Positions 1 to 14,900 of a stretch of DNA of 64,000 nucleotides are shown here, one piece after another (positions within the stretch are counted from its first letter, which is position 1; each line of letters starts with the position of its first letter). The stretch comes from Enchytraeus crypticus (taxonomy: Eukaryota > Annelida > Clitellata > Enchytraeida > Enchytraeidae), in NCBI GenBank assembly GCA_905160935.1, contig CAJHZI010000736.1, forward strand, positions 1,388,001 through 1,452,000, written 5' to 3'. A model generated the notes under the pieces. The model searched no databases. It was not told the origin of the DNA and saw nothing but the letters and a program-made list of their open reading frames with translations. The position numbers and the translations under genes were made by a program.

Positions 1-168
1 GATGATTAATACTTTAATGTTGTCTACATTTGATAGAGTTATAGAGGATACGACATCATGTGTTTGATACTTGATGGTTTCATGTATTTGATATTTAATG
101 ACATCACGCATTTGAAATTTAATGGTGTCATGTAAATGATATTTAATGATATCACGTATTTGCTGTAG

Positions 169-302
169 GCACAGAAGATCTACCACTTTGACGTGAGGCT
201 GGGTCAGCTGCACGCTATCGACAACCGTGGAGGTGATGACGAGGTGCTCGACAGGCTGTACTCCACATCAGTGGAGGGCGTGGCTGTAGACTGGATTCAC
301 AG
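169..302 (+). CDS. LRP: LRP exon 1 of window: propeller blade
   Basis: The exon follows a TGTAG acceptor and ends at GTTGAT. It encodes [16 protein letters not shown] and ends [11 protein letters not shown], the usual end of an LDLb repeat ('VDWI..N.YW'). It starts in phase 0 and ends in phase 2. Earlier exons are outside the window. Confidence 0.8.
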
Positions 303-3300
303 GTTGATCGCCACGCCCCCTACCTTCTTGCTTTTTCACTACACCTTGTGGATCTTAATAAAATAGTAATAATAAGCTTATTTTAAACTCGTCACTGGTT
401 CCAGCCAGTGGTAATGTCGGTAAGATACTCGACAGCGGATCAGTATGTGCAGGGTTCAAATCCCGGACATTCCCGTCACTGACGTCGCTTTCGAGTGAGG
501 AAACTGACGTTAACATTAGCTTTACCAGCTTTTTATTTATAAAGCGCCGCTCTCTGCTAAATGCCACAGCAGCGATGAATGGACAGTGAAGGTCAAGTAG
601 CCTGGTAGTATCAATCACAATCTGTCATTCCGACGTTTCTTCTTGAATATGTTAATATATTGTATGGAGAGCCTTAGCCAAAGACGTGCATTGTGTAAAC
701 TGTTAAACTGATATTAGGTATTGTATTCATGTATCAGGAGCAATTATAAATCGTCAATCAATCAATGAATTGGGCAATGTTTTGCAGCCCACTATTTATT
801 AAATGATCAGAAAAAAGCTTCAATAAATCTAGTAGAATGAACTTAGTATGAATTTATCTTAGAACCATAATCCGCAACAGATATAGCAAGATGTATATAG
901 CATAAATCTAGTCTCAAGTGGCGCTAAATACCTTGAATTTCGTTTGAGAGAACATGATATTTTGTTCAGATTTGGCAAAAAGTTCACTTTTAGAGTCATT
1001 AAACATTTGTGGATTTGAATCACTGAACAGAAAGTGAATTCGTTAATATTTCAGCTTGCTTCACTTACTTCTTCTGATGTTATCTCATTTGCCAAGAACT
1101 AATTTTAATTTACCCATTCTGGTCTCTGTGTAATCAGGGTCTCGATAATCTGATTATTCATTTCTGCAGAAACGCATTTAGCTGTACTTTACAACATGCT
1201 TTCTATTGTTCCAATGCTGCTGACATGTTTTGTATAACAGAATCTTGGTTAAATAGCTCTGTCTCTGATGCAATGCTGGATCCATTAAATGTATAGGCCT
1301 ATACAATATATCGTTATGATAGGAGTGGTAGTAAATTTGGTGGCGGAGTAGTTTTGTTGATTAATAGAACTATTACTACTGACAGACTTACTTTACATTA
1401 TCAGTTTTCATCTATTGAATGTGTAATGTTCGATATAACAAACTCAGATCTACGCTGTCTAGCTATCTATCGTCCGCTGGATCATAAAGTTGCATTGATG
1501 GAGAAATTGTGCACTTATTTAAAAAGCTGCAATAATGACAATAAGACTCTATTGATTATTGGTGATTTTAATTGCAACAAAATTGATTGGATAAATTATC
1601 ATGTAAGAGGTGATGTTTCGCAGGCTCATTTCTTTAATACAGTAACTGATCTCGGGTTTTCACAATTTATTGATATGCCGACACGAGGAGATACTATCCT
1701 TGATCTAGTTCTGTGCAATGACCCGAATTGACGAACCGTTTAGTAATACTGATCATGCCACTATAAACTTTACTGTTAACTTCGTTATTTCTGAGGACAA
1801 ATCTGTGAATAATGTCTGTGTTGGTGAAAGTACTGCTGATTATTTATGTGATAATTTTCATCATTCTAGTGAAATTTCTAGTAGTTTTATACAGCTTTCT
1901 AATCTTACTAACACTCTCAATTGGGCTAAAGCTGACTGGACGTCTCTGAATCATTTTTTATCAACGTCGATTGGAATTTATGTTTTAACATTTGCAAAAC
2001 TGGTGATGAATTTATTGACTCATTTTATGCAGTATTACATTTTGCCATTGCTCAGTTTGTTTCAAAAATCCATAATAATGCTAATACCGATACAAAGAAG
2101 AGGCGATACCCAAAATTTCTGAAAAAGAAATTCGCACTAAAGGCTAAACTGTGGCATAATTCAATGCGCTTGAGAGATTTAAATAGTAAAGTCAAGTACA
2201 AAAATTGTGCCCTAATTTGCAAAAATTTGCTTAAAATTCATGAGACTTCTGTTGAGAAAAAAGTATTAGCAGCAAATGATCTGGGTAAATTTTTTCGATA
2301 CATTAACTTGAAACTGAGCTGCAAATCAGGCGTGGCTTCGTTAGTTGATTCTAAAAGCAATTATGTTTATGACAACCATGGCAAAGCAAATCTATTAAAC
2401 GAATATTTTGCAAGTGTTTGCGTCAAGGACAATGGAACTCTACCAAGCATTCAACCATTACATTTAAAGAACACATTGTCATATATTCATTTTACACCAA
2501 GCCGCCTATACAACACTATCAAAAAACTCAAAACCTCTTTTCCTCCGGGCCAGATGGGTTTCCTCCTCTATTTATCAAAACTCTTGCGTCTAGTCTGTCA
2601 TATCCTCTCTCTATTCTCTTCCAACATATCTTCAGGTTAGAAAATATTCCAAGTATTTGGAAGCACGCTTACGTTACCTCGGTTTTAAAAAAAGGAAAAT
2701 CTAGCTAAGCTCAAAATTATAGACCTATATCTTTAATCTCTGTTACCTGTAAAATTTTTGAGAGCGCTATAAAAGTCGATCTTATTAAGCATCTATCTGT
2801 AAACAATCTTATTACTAGAGATCAGCATGGTTTTGTAGCAAAAGAGATGAACTTGTATAAACTTGCTGGAAACGTTAAATGACTGGACACTGACAATGAA
2901 AAATGGTTACTATACAAGAGTTGCCTATATTGATTTTGCTGGAGCATTTGATTCAATTTGTCACTCAAAATTGATTCATAAGTTGTCAGTTATGGGTATT
3001 AGTGGCTCTATGTTGTCTGTGCTTAGGTCTTTTCTTGAAAATAGAACACAGCAAGTAAAAATACAGAACGCTCTTTCAAAACCTGTTTCAATCATAAGAG
3101 GTGTCACTCAGGGAAGCGTCCTTGGTCCTGTTCTATTTGTAATATATGTAAACGAACTGAGCAATTTGTTTCCTGAATCAGTTAAGTCAAAATATTTTGC
3201 TGATGATGCAAAATGTACAGCCAAATTAAGTGTGCTGATTTAACAAATTTTCAACATTGTCTTGATAAACTGTCAATGTGGGCGAACGTATGGCAACTGA

Positions 3301-6221
3301 ATATATCAGTCACTAAATGTTGTACTGTGGACATTTTATCCAACAATCGATTAAATATTGACTCGTTTTGCAAAAATTCGATAAATAAAATTTATATAAA
3401 CAACGTAAACCAAATCCGCGACTTAGGTGTAATAGTTGACGCTAAACTTTTGTTTACTGCTCATATAGCTAAAATAGTTTCCAGTGCCAAACAGAGAATA
3501 GCGTTACTTTTCAGGGCGTTTCTAACTCGTGATTTAAACTACCTTCTTTTTTGCTTATAAATCATACATTCTCCCGCTCCTTGATTATTGCTCCCCAGTT
3601 TGGTCCCCGCATTGTATGAGAGACATTATTTTATTGGAAAGTATCTAAAGAAGCTTTACTAAAAGACTTCCAGGTTTTCTAAACATGCAGTATGATGCCA
3701 GACTTAAGGCGGTAAATTTAATTACCTTGGAACGAAGGCGACTTCACTTTGACTTAATTTTCTGCTATAAAATCTTGAATGGATTAGTGGAAGGGGATAT
3801 TGATAGCTATGGTCTTGAGCTCTCTAATAGAAAATCAAGGGGAAATTCTTTTAAATTAGTAACCAATAATCCTAAACTTGATACACGCAAAATACTTCTT
3901 TTCTTCAGGATATGCGAACCATGGAACTCCTTACTAGACAGTATTGTTTTAGCAAATAATGTCAAATCTTTTAAAGCCAACTGAAAGATTTTGATTATAA
4001 TAAGATTTTAATTTTTAAATCAAGTACCAAAAGTGACTAAAGTATAAGCCTTTGTACATGTATATATTTCTAGATTTCTCAGTATGGATTGTAATGTACA
4101 TTCATTTTAGATTGATCACCGATTAGTTATACAATTAAAGCAAACGTACGTAATATTTTAAGATTTTGTATATGCTGGTGTTTTAAATTTTATTCGTAAA
4201 CAAGTTTTAATGTATTAGATACTTTTTCCTGCTAATATGTAGGGTATTTTGAAGTAATTTTATGCTTAGATTGAATGTCTTGACTGCTATAAACTTATAA
4301 CTGCTTTATATGATTTATTTAGCTATATGTGTTAGGGCACATGTTAGTGCCTTCGTGGCCTTCGTGTCCTTTTTCGCTTTATCTCCAGATATTTCTGGTG
4401 TACAATTTTACCGAAGTGAAGTAAACGTGATTCAATTCAATTCAATACTTAATTTCTTTCTGGTTTTAAATTCAATTGTGAAATGTTTACTTTATATTTT
4501 AGAAAGATTGTTTGGACTAGTACCCAGTTGATGGGAATCTACATTTCAGAGCTGAATGGATCATTCGTAACTCCTGTCATATCAGGAATTAGTCCTTACT
4601 GCAGAGGCATTGCCATTCATCCTGCGAAGAGGTTCCTTATTAAATATCTTCTTTTTGCTCGCCGATTGATTTTGTCTCAATAGTGATCGACGTTGTCATT
4701 GATGATTGTAGCACTGTAATTGCTGTTATTATTATTCCACTACTTCTAGTAATAACTATTATGGCTTAAACTTGAAAACAAATAGACGTACTATAAAATT
4801 ATGTTGAATGTATCTGGTTTATTAGATCAACTATTACAAATTTATCCTCTGTTTCTTTGTCTTAGTGTAACAACGTTCCTGGGCGCTAGAAGCGTTTTTT
4901 TACATCAAATGTGTTAGCAGACTTTTTCTCAAGGAAAACCAATGAAGGTTTATGAAAAGAGTGAAAGAAGATAATGATAAGAGAGTAAATATTCCTGCAG
5001 TATTAAATGTCCAAAGGTTCCAGTAGTTGAGAACAGTTCATTCTTCGCTGTAGTCAGTAGGAACTAAACTTCAGTTGACGCTAACATTTTTAACCTTTGA
5101 AATTGTATAATCAAAAGCGTAAGCTTCTGTATATTTCACCTGACATCCAAAGTTAGTGTGGCTATAAATTTTTAAATTTTGTTAGGCATTACTATGATTA
5201 TACTATGAAATGACTACGAATTATGATGAAATATTGCTAGGATAATTCTATGGACTGATTGGGGTTCGGTGCCTTTCATCGCCAGTGTTGGATTGGATGG
5301 ATCAGCCATGACGAAGATTATAACGACAGATATCTATTGGCCTAATGGGTTAACACTTGACTATCTGCTCAACAGGCTCTGGTGGGTCGACGCTCTGCTT
5401 GATGAAATCTCGTATGTATCAACAACTTCTACGAGTTCTTAAAGATTAAAATATGAGTGTGAAATTATAGTCATGTGTAGTATATGCGATTTTACAAATA
5501 TAAATCAAATAAATATCACTAATCTATGCATTTGAATTTGCAGAAAGAACAATATATCATATCTGGTCATAATTTCATATTTATGATGTAGGACTTATGA
5601 TGCAATAGGCTACTGCATGAAGTGGACAATTTATTGTAGTAATTTACCCCAATTTCAAAAATTAATGTCATAAAATCATTTAAATACACTAAAAGCCGTA
5701 AAATATGCTGTAAAAGCACAGTGAAGACCAAAAGACAGCCAACTCAGATGATCATAAACTTAAAATGTCTTCGATCCCGAATGGAAATTGATATGTGCTT
5801 TTATTTGCTTATAAGTATTAATAAATTTGGTATCAAATTTATTAATTACACCGCTCATTGCTTCCGTTTCAGATATGCCAATATAGATGGTTCGGCCAGA
5901 CATTTATTGATCTCCAAGTCACTCTCCCACACCTATGGAATAACTCAATTTGAATCTGCTCTTTTTTGGACGGATTGGAACTACAAATCAGTCAACACTA
6001 CTGATAATAGATACATTGGTGGCTATCGGCCGGATTTGCTCAATGATCTGTCCATACAGCCGTACGATATCAAGGTTTTCCACCCAGCGCGGCAGCCTGC
6101 ACTAACTGGTGTGATATTTCAACATTCCACTGAGATAAAAACGTATACACATATATATTTATGGCCTAAAGGTGTAGACGGAAAATGAAAATATTATTAT
6201 CACTTCGTCACTGTTGTAACC

Positions 6222-6274
<53 letters not shown>

Positions 6275-9200
6275 GCGCTGAATATTATAAGAAGAGTTTT
6301 TATTAAAGGTCGCTTTGGAACTTATAATTTTTTTATGATGGCATCATTTATAACTGATAATGAATTCATTTGAATTCAAGGGCTACGTAACAAGTTACAA
6401 CAAAGTTCACTAATGTAGGCGCCTGCTTTACATTTGTGCATTCCACTTCTAATTCTAAATATAATCTCACCTTGCCACTGCTATGCACCATACAGATATG
6501 ATAGAAATAACTACATTGAAACTACAATATGCAATACTGGTAACGTTAATTACAGTTCTTTTTGAAACTTACTTTAAGCCCGTCTTTGAACAATCTAGCA
6601 TAGGTCACTAAAACTCTATTTTTCGGCTTTTGGTATCCCTTACTTTGGCTTAATATGTCATCCCTTGGCTCCTAAAAGGCTCTCTTTTTGCAATAACACA
6701 AATATTATGTTAGAACATCGTATTTTAGAACAGCGTTTTTGAGAACAGCTTATTTTAGAACAGCGTATTTTAGAACAGCGTATTTTTAAAAAGCGTATTT
6801 TACAACAGCGTATTTTACATCAGGGTATTTTACAGCAGCGTATTTTACAACAACGTATTTTAGAACAGCATATTTTAGAACTGCGTATTTTAGAACAGCG
6901 TATTTTAGAACAGCGTTGATCTTTTCTTCGCAGTGTCAGACGACCCATGTCTGGTCAATAACGGAGGCTGCACTGAGCTCTGCTTGCCCTCTCCGACACT
7001 CCCAGCAGGCTACAGCTGTGCTTGTCATCAGGGCAGACAGGTCCTGGGGGATGGGCGATCCTGTCCACAGGACTGCTCCGTGTCCCAGTTCTCCTGTAAA
7101 GACGGGACGTGTATTCCGTGGTTCTACGAGTGCAATGGACGCTCGGACTGTCTCCATGAGGAGGATGAACCAGCAACGTGTGGTAGTAAACATCCTGCTT
7201 CTGTTCTCTTTATGCTTAAATATGGTGTCATCGGCCTTTTATGTAAAAGACATTATCCTAAATATTTCGTGTGTCCTAATACCTCTCGTGTCCTAATGTC
7301 TCGAGTGTCCTAATATCTTATGTGTCCTAATATCAAGTGTGTCCTATAATCTTATGTGTCCTAATATCTCGTGTCCTAATATCTTAGGTGTCCTAATATC
7401 TTAGGTGTTCTAATATCTTAGGTGTTCTAATATCTTAGGTGTTCTAATATCTTAGGTGTTCTAATATCTTAGGTGTTCTAATATCTTAGGTGTCCTAATA
7501 TCTTAGGTGTTAATATCTTAGGTGTTCTAATATCTTAGGTGTCCTAATATCTTAGGTGTTCTAATATCTTAGGTGTTCTAATATCTTAGGTGTTCTAATA
7601 TCTTAGGTGTTCTAATATCTTAGTTGTTCTAATATCTCAGGTGTTCTAATATCTTATGCGTCCTAATATCGTATATGTCCAAATATCTAGGGGATGTTCT
7701 GGTTTTGAAAGTAGAAGTTTCACAATACGAAGACATCTCATTTAAAATTGTTCATTGAGACTATATATGAAATTCCTGAAGAAATTTGATATCTAGTCAA
7801 GTAGATTGGAGAGGGAGAAAACAGGGAAATAAGGAAATATGAAAACAGATTGTATTTGGCTAGAATTATTTTCATCGGATCTTGCAAGTGCTTTATTCGT
7901 AAATTATGTTTTATTTGTGCTATTTTCCGTATTGTGTCCGGGCTACTGAAGGAAGGGCTGCATAAATTTCACGTGTCGTAGTAGGAGATTGAGCAAGAAC
8001 TGAGGAAAGCAAAGGAAAACCACCGTATAATTATAGAAGCCATATTTTCTCAAGCTATTTGCTACGTTAAGATATGGATAAGTTTTAGCCTTTGTTAATG
8101 TATTGGCTGGTTAATTTATGGGGTGCTCTTTATAGATCGTGAAACAGAACACAATATACATAGGAATATATGCCTTGGATCTGCCACTTGCCAGAACACT
8201 AGAGGTCTTTTATTAATACACTACGTTTTGTGCATATATCTATATGATATATGAGGAGGCTTTTAATACATGTATACTGTTTAATATATGCATTATATAG
8301 CCTTTATTAATATGTCTTCTGTTTTATATATCGCAATTTGTGTTTTTTTAGAGAAACGTGTTTTAGTGCTTTCTTGTTTCAGGCAAGAGAAACTGTACGT
8401 CGAATCTGTTCGAGTGCCCAGAGTCAGACGGTGTTATCCTGTGTCTTCCTCGGACGAATGTCTGCGATGGGTATGCTCAGTGCGCTGATGCTTCGGACGA
8501 AGACAACGTGAGGTGCCCCGTCAGAACCTGTCAGGTGTGGGAGTTCCTCTGTCCCAGCACGGGGAAGTGCATTCCAAACTCCTGGGTCTGTGACCGCACG
8601 ATAGACTGCGCCTTGGGTGAAGATGAGGCGCCTGCCAACGGCAACTGCAGTGAGTGAAACTTCTATCACTAGTCAATCATTTAGTGTGCTGTGAGTGAAA
8701 CTTCTATCACTAATCAATCATGTAATGTGCTGTGAGTAAATCTTCTATCAGTAGTCTATCATGTTATCTGTATTGGGTAAAACTTCTATCAATAGTCAAT
8801 CATAGTTAGTCCTGTTATCTGCATTAAGTGTTATTTCTATCACTAAGTCAAAGTATAACAAACGTAATACCGATTGTCAGGGATATTAATTTGTCTCCGC
8901 ATCAGATATGGCTAGCGTCCATTAACACGTCTCTTTAATAAGTCTATTTTTAATACGTATAAACTTGTAATATTAAATACCGTAGCATAATTCAGCTGAA
9001 AAGCCAATTTATAAAAAGAGCTTAATTTGAAAATTAACTGATTTTATTTGCGCAGCTGCTAAGGTTTGCAAGAAGGACCAGTTTAGATGTAACAACTCGA
9101 ATTGCGTGCCACAGTCCTACTATTGCGACGTGGACGACGATTGTGGGGACCGGTCAGATGAGCCTGACAATTGCTGTAAGTACTATATAAGTACTATATA

Positions 9201-11937
9201 AGTACTATATAAGTACTATAGAAGTACTATAGAAGTACTATAGAAGTACCATAAAAGTACTATATAAGTACTATATAAGTACTATATAAGTACTATTTAA
9301 ATACTGCATAAGTAGGCCTACTATATAAGTACTATATAAGTACTATGTGTAAGTACTGATAGCATCCCTAGCAATCCACAAATACCTTCGTACTCGTGTT
9401 TACTGAGAGCGCAGAAATTGTATAGTGGCGGTAAATGAGCATCGCAAAGTTCAGTAACTTATCAGCCTAAATCTACCTGCTGTCTGGAACTCTGATGAGA
9501 ATTTGACATTGGAGGTTTCTATCTATCACATCAGAGAGCGCAAAGATTATATGGTTACAAAGCGTTATGTCCTTTTTCGAATGGTTATGTCCTTTTTCGT
9601 ACGTTTGTTTGCTTTTAACAAAATTGTTTAGCCCTACAAAAGCGCTATTAATATATAAAGCGGTGGTGCAGAAAAACTACTCTAATTGCATGATTTGTCG
9701 CAGAAACAAATGTTAAGTTATTATTCGTGTTTTCTAATATAGGATAACGCTAGCGTTGAATGTAGGCAGAAAACAGACAAATTTTTAAACTGGATATCTA
9801 GGTGGATTAAAACCTCATTTAATATTTTATTTTGTGTTTAATGAATTATGTTATGATCCAAAACAACGTCAAAAAGGGCATTCGGTTGGTCGCCTAGGCT
9901 GCAGAAATTGCTACAAAAATTTAAATGAATGGAATGATATGCCATATGTAATTGATGTGGGACAGTCTGAGAAGGTCGATTCGTATCCCGTCCATGGTTA
10001 AACTGGGATTCTAGGAAAGATTATGATAATGATGTTTAATAAAAGATGTTATTCATGCTGTATAATTTTAATATTGCTTCTTGTTTCATCCAGGGATATA
10101 TCGCAACACTCATCCATGTCCAGCTGGGTTCAGACGCTGTCCGAAGAACTATCGATGCATACCTAAGGCATCTTTCTGCGATGGTCTAAACGGTAAAAGA
10201 CTATTCATTATAACAACTAGCTCAACTCCATTCTACAATAACTGTTACCATCACTCAATAAATGTTTCAAATGTGACTAAAAGATGTTTATATGTTTGTG
10301 TCTTTGATTTTGCTCCATTTGTACTAGTTTATCGGGCGGTGTGAATAGATAGGATTCTTTCATCACTGTGGAATCTGCTTCATGTTCTTTTGGTAGATGA
10401 TTTTAATCAAATTTTACGTGTAGATTGCAGAGACGGTACGGACGAGCTGCCAGAGAACTGTCTGCCCTGCGGTCTGGGAGAGTTTACGTGCGATAACAGA
10501 CATTGCATACCTCTGAGGTGATGATAAATTTAAAATCAAGTCTAATTTACTTGTGGTCTAATGCATATGCCATTGCTTTTATATACAATGTCATACATAC
10601 ATGTGTACATGTATATGCATTTGATCATCATCGTCGTTATCCTTTAAATCCCAGTTTAACTAGGTTCGGTATTAGAACATTTTTCTAGCAATTTCTGGAG
10701 CCTAAGGGCTCACCTATCGAATGCCCTCTCTGACGTTGGTTTGGATATTAGTCCCTTGTCGCCTTCTTCGACAAGTGCTGTTCACGGTTGGCCTGTTCGT
10801 CATCAGCCCGGACACAACACGGATAACTATAGCTATGAGAGGAATGTATATGTCTGGACTTTACTCTTAGTAGAGCAATATGTAAGATTTTTCTGCTCAC
10901 ATCACAAGCATCATTAGCTTGTGTTCGAGCAACATTTTTGCGCTCTATTCTTTACTTAGTAAAGGTTTGGCAAATGATCTTCTTCAAAGAGTCTTTCAAG
11001 CCTCCACAGTCTCTAAGCTTCGGTATGCCTCCCAGTTTTGGTGGGGCTTTACAAATGCTGAAGAGAGAACCCGTCTTGAAACCTTTTTAAAGAAAGCAAG
11101 GAGAGCTGGATTCTACAGTAAAGAATTTAATTTTGAGGATCTATGTAACTCTGCTGACAATAATCTCTTCAAGGCAATCTGTAGCAGCCCTGCACATTTA
11201 CTGGCGCATTTGGTACCTCCACAAAACAAGCATAATTACCCAACCCGAAGAAATACTTCTAAGAGATGCTTTTCCTTTCCCATAAAACGAAGCAGTCCGA
11301 GCGATAAAAACTTCATTATTCGTATGATTCTAGATGATGCTAGTTAATTTAATGAATACTAAAAGATTCTTCTTTACTCATAGTACAGTTCGCCCTATAT
11401 GGTAATTATGAATAGGCCTAGTATAAGCCATTGATTTATGTAATGTTGTAATATTTATGTGGTAAATATTATCGAAAACAATTTTTAGTTTTATCTCTGT
11501 TATATCTAGCCTATTAACAGTTTATGCTATATCTGTAATTTTTTATGCTGTGTCTGTTGGAATTTCTGTGCTGTAACTTTCTGCGGTTGTCAGATTGAAT
11601 GAAAATAAACGAATATATTATTATTATTAAGATATTTAAGATAACTGAAGAAGATAATATTACATTATATATGAATATGTTTGGAGTGCAGAGTATCAAA
11701 GAGAGATACATAAAACATGATACATATACATATAATTTGGTCATTCAGACTTATGAAAGTCAAAATAAAATTTTAAGGAATATATGTAGAAATAATATGA
11801 AAGGACTAGCTAGCCATTAAGTAGACAATTAGAACTTCTATGCCTTATATTTTTATATATTTTTTATTGTCATTTTCAATGCAGTTGTATTTGTCTTTTG
11901 TAAGTAATTTGCTACCGCGTCTTGACGATGTAATAAA

Positions 11938-11992
<55 letters not shown>

Positions 11993-14900
11993 GATTGTAT
12001 TCGTCTTATAAACATGTTTGCCACCCATATTTACTTTGGTTGCCTTTTTTGTGTTTTTTAAATATATTTAAACGTGCACTAGCTCAATGATAATCGCATT
12101 ATATGGTTGCTTTAGCGTATAACTTTAAGATTGCGGTCTCGTTGATATAGCAAGCTTGTCTAATAAGCAGGCCGCCGTCGATTCGAATATAGGCTGATAT
12201 TGAATTTATATTATTCATATCCCGACCTAGTTAAACTGTGATTCAAGGGAGGATGATGATAATGATGATGATTGTATTTGTATTATTGCTATTACTAAAG
12301 GTATAGTTATAATTGCTACTTTATTAACTGTTGATTGTTTCTGTAAAAAAAACTTCCTTTTAGCGTGCCGTTATTTCCTATTCAAGGTCGGCCATCCATC
12401 GGCCTGACACCACCAAGTGTAAATGACTAAATCCAAAAGACCTAGTCGTGTACACTTGGTGGTGTCAGGCCGATGGATAGCCGACCTTAATGTTCCATTT
12501 TCTGTCTAGACCCTTCCACGTCGACCCCGAATAGGGATTAACGGCAAGATAAAAGGAAGTTTTTATAGAACCAATAAACAGTTAAATAATTTCTGTCTAT
12601 ACTGTTTATACAAATAAGTAAATATAATTTTGCTCCGTAGGTGGCGCTGTGATTTCAACAACGACTGTGGAGACAATTCTGATGAAAATGTCACTCTGTG
12701 TTGTAAGCATCATACGACAAACAAAACACAACATTTAATTAATAATTTTACGCTTATGTAATGATATCTGATTTACTAGAGACGACAGAAATTAAAAATT
12801 GTAGATACGTAACCATAACTTAAATTAAAATTTATAGTTAAATGTAATTGTTATTGTATGTAGTGCTGACTTTAAAAATTACTCTATAGAAAAACTTGAA
12901 AAAATCGGAGAAAAAAAATAATTATGCATTAGTGACATTTTCGGTCCATTCAGATGTTTCAAATCGGGGACATGTAATGAAATGGATAATTAAGAAAAAA
13001 TCATTGAGATTTTTTATCAGAAAAATATTTACATTCTTCAGACGTATTATCTGTGCATACATTTAGCCACTTCAATTCTGCTGGTATTACATTAAGCTAA
13101 AACTTTCCTTTTATTTCTAATTTTTCCATCAACCGCTAACGTTTAGCGATAATTGCTAAATCATTGAAATCGCTCAAGCTGTCTTCCGACATGCTACTCT
13201 ACATGTACAAAAGCTATCATATACACGTCTAGCTTCTATTTGTACGCATTAACAGAATTGACCTTGTGATATTTTTTACTTTGAAATTTACTAGCTATTT
13301 TCCTCACTCCGCGACTAAGCTTAACTATTACCGAAGAGAGCAACGTGTCTTGTAGCTAATTAATTATCTTTTAATTAATTACCTTATAGTTAATTAATCT
13401 TAAATTATTGCCGGATTTAATTACCATTTCTTTCATTAAGATTTTATTTACTGTCTAACATAATTCAAAAAAATTAACGATGTAGCATTTTAAATTCTCA
13501 CTGACGTGATGAAGTCTAATGAGAAATGGATTTTAATCATTTTATGCATATAGAATTTAAAGTGTATGTTTTAATTTCTGCAGCGCACCTGTATAGGAAC
13601 TGTACAAGTGCAGAGTTCACATGTCCTGATCGACGATGTATTCATGCGCATCTGATATGTGACGGCAACTATGACTGCAGCGATGGTTCCGATGAAGTCG
13701 GCTGTCGTAAGTTGGGAAATTTTATTATAAAATGAATTTAGTTAATTCATATAAAATCACCACATCAATGTAGATGGAAAAAATCATCACAGATGTCAAA
13801 AATCATCAATGTAGATGGCAGTCATAAAATGCATGATATTTATTATACTGTACGTGTATGCATCTAAGATATAAACATATTACTAAATATGAATTAAAAA
13901 AGCTTTGTACGCTTTGAAAACACGAGTGTCTTACCGACTTCACCACTGGCTCCAGCCAGTGACCGCGGATCAGTATGTGCGGGGTTCATATCCTGGGCTC
14001 GCTCGTCACTGACATCGCTTTCGAGTGAGGAAATTGACGTTAACCTTAGCATTACCAGCTTTTTTGCTTTACTAAAATATGTTCATATGGAATTTTAAAG
14101 CTTCCTGAGTGAACATTCGATCATGGAAAATAACGCCTTATTAAAACAAACTAATGCGGTATTCGCATTAGTTTGCATTAATTTGAAAAAATACTGGTCT
14201 ATAAAACGCATAAATAGATATTGTAGCCGTAAACCTTTTAACCTGCTCAAATGTAATATCCAAAAAACATAGTGGATTTGAAAAAAGTAAAAGTCCTCAG
14301 AATATCTTCATGCGTCAAAAGAAAAGCAATCAATACATAAAACAAATGTAACAGTTCACAGAAACCCAATAACCTATAGAAACAAATTTAAATATACAAC
14401 CATGTTATACTGCGATATAAAAATATGACCGCTACAATTACTGTAGGTAATATTAATCTCTTTCAAGTGTTCTGCCAGGTGGCAGGTCCATGACACAAAT
14501 TCATACTCAATCTACTTTCGACTTTCGTGCTCGATAAAGAGCAAACCATAGATCAACAAGTTAATCAATTGAAAAAGGCTAACTATGCATTATTCATATC
14601 CTATGCAAGCCTGTAGCTTAGAAAAATGTGTCTTCTAAGGCGATTTCGTGTTGCCTTCCTCAATTCTTGCTAAATTGCCACTTACGACCCATGCAGTAAC
14701 GTTTGTTCTATTCTTCAGTGTTCCGGACACAACACGAGAATATTATATATATATATATATATAAAGTATTGTAAAAACTGTAGATACATTAACGAATAAT
14801 GTATACAAATAAACTAGATGTTACTTAAAGAAAACAGCTCAAATTAAGAGAAAAGTAAAGAAATTGTTATACTGTTGTTGCTTGAGCAGCTGCGTGCCTC

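Noticed and set aside
6916-7296. Alternative frames over LRP exon 5
   Set aside because: Only the frame with EGF and LDLa cysteine spacing fits neighbouring exons.
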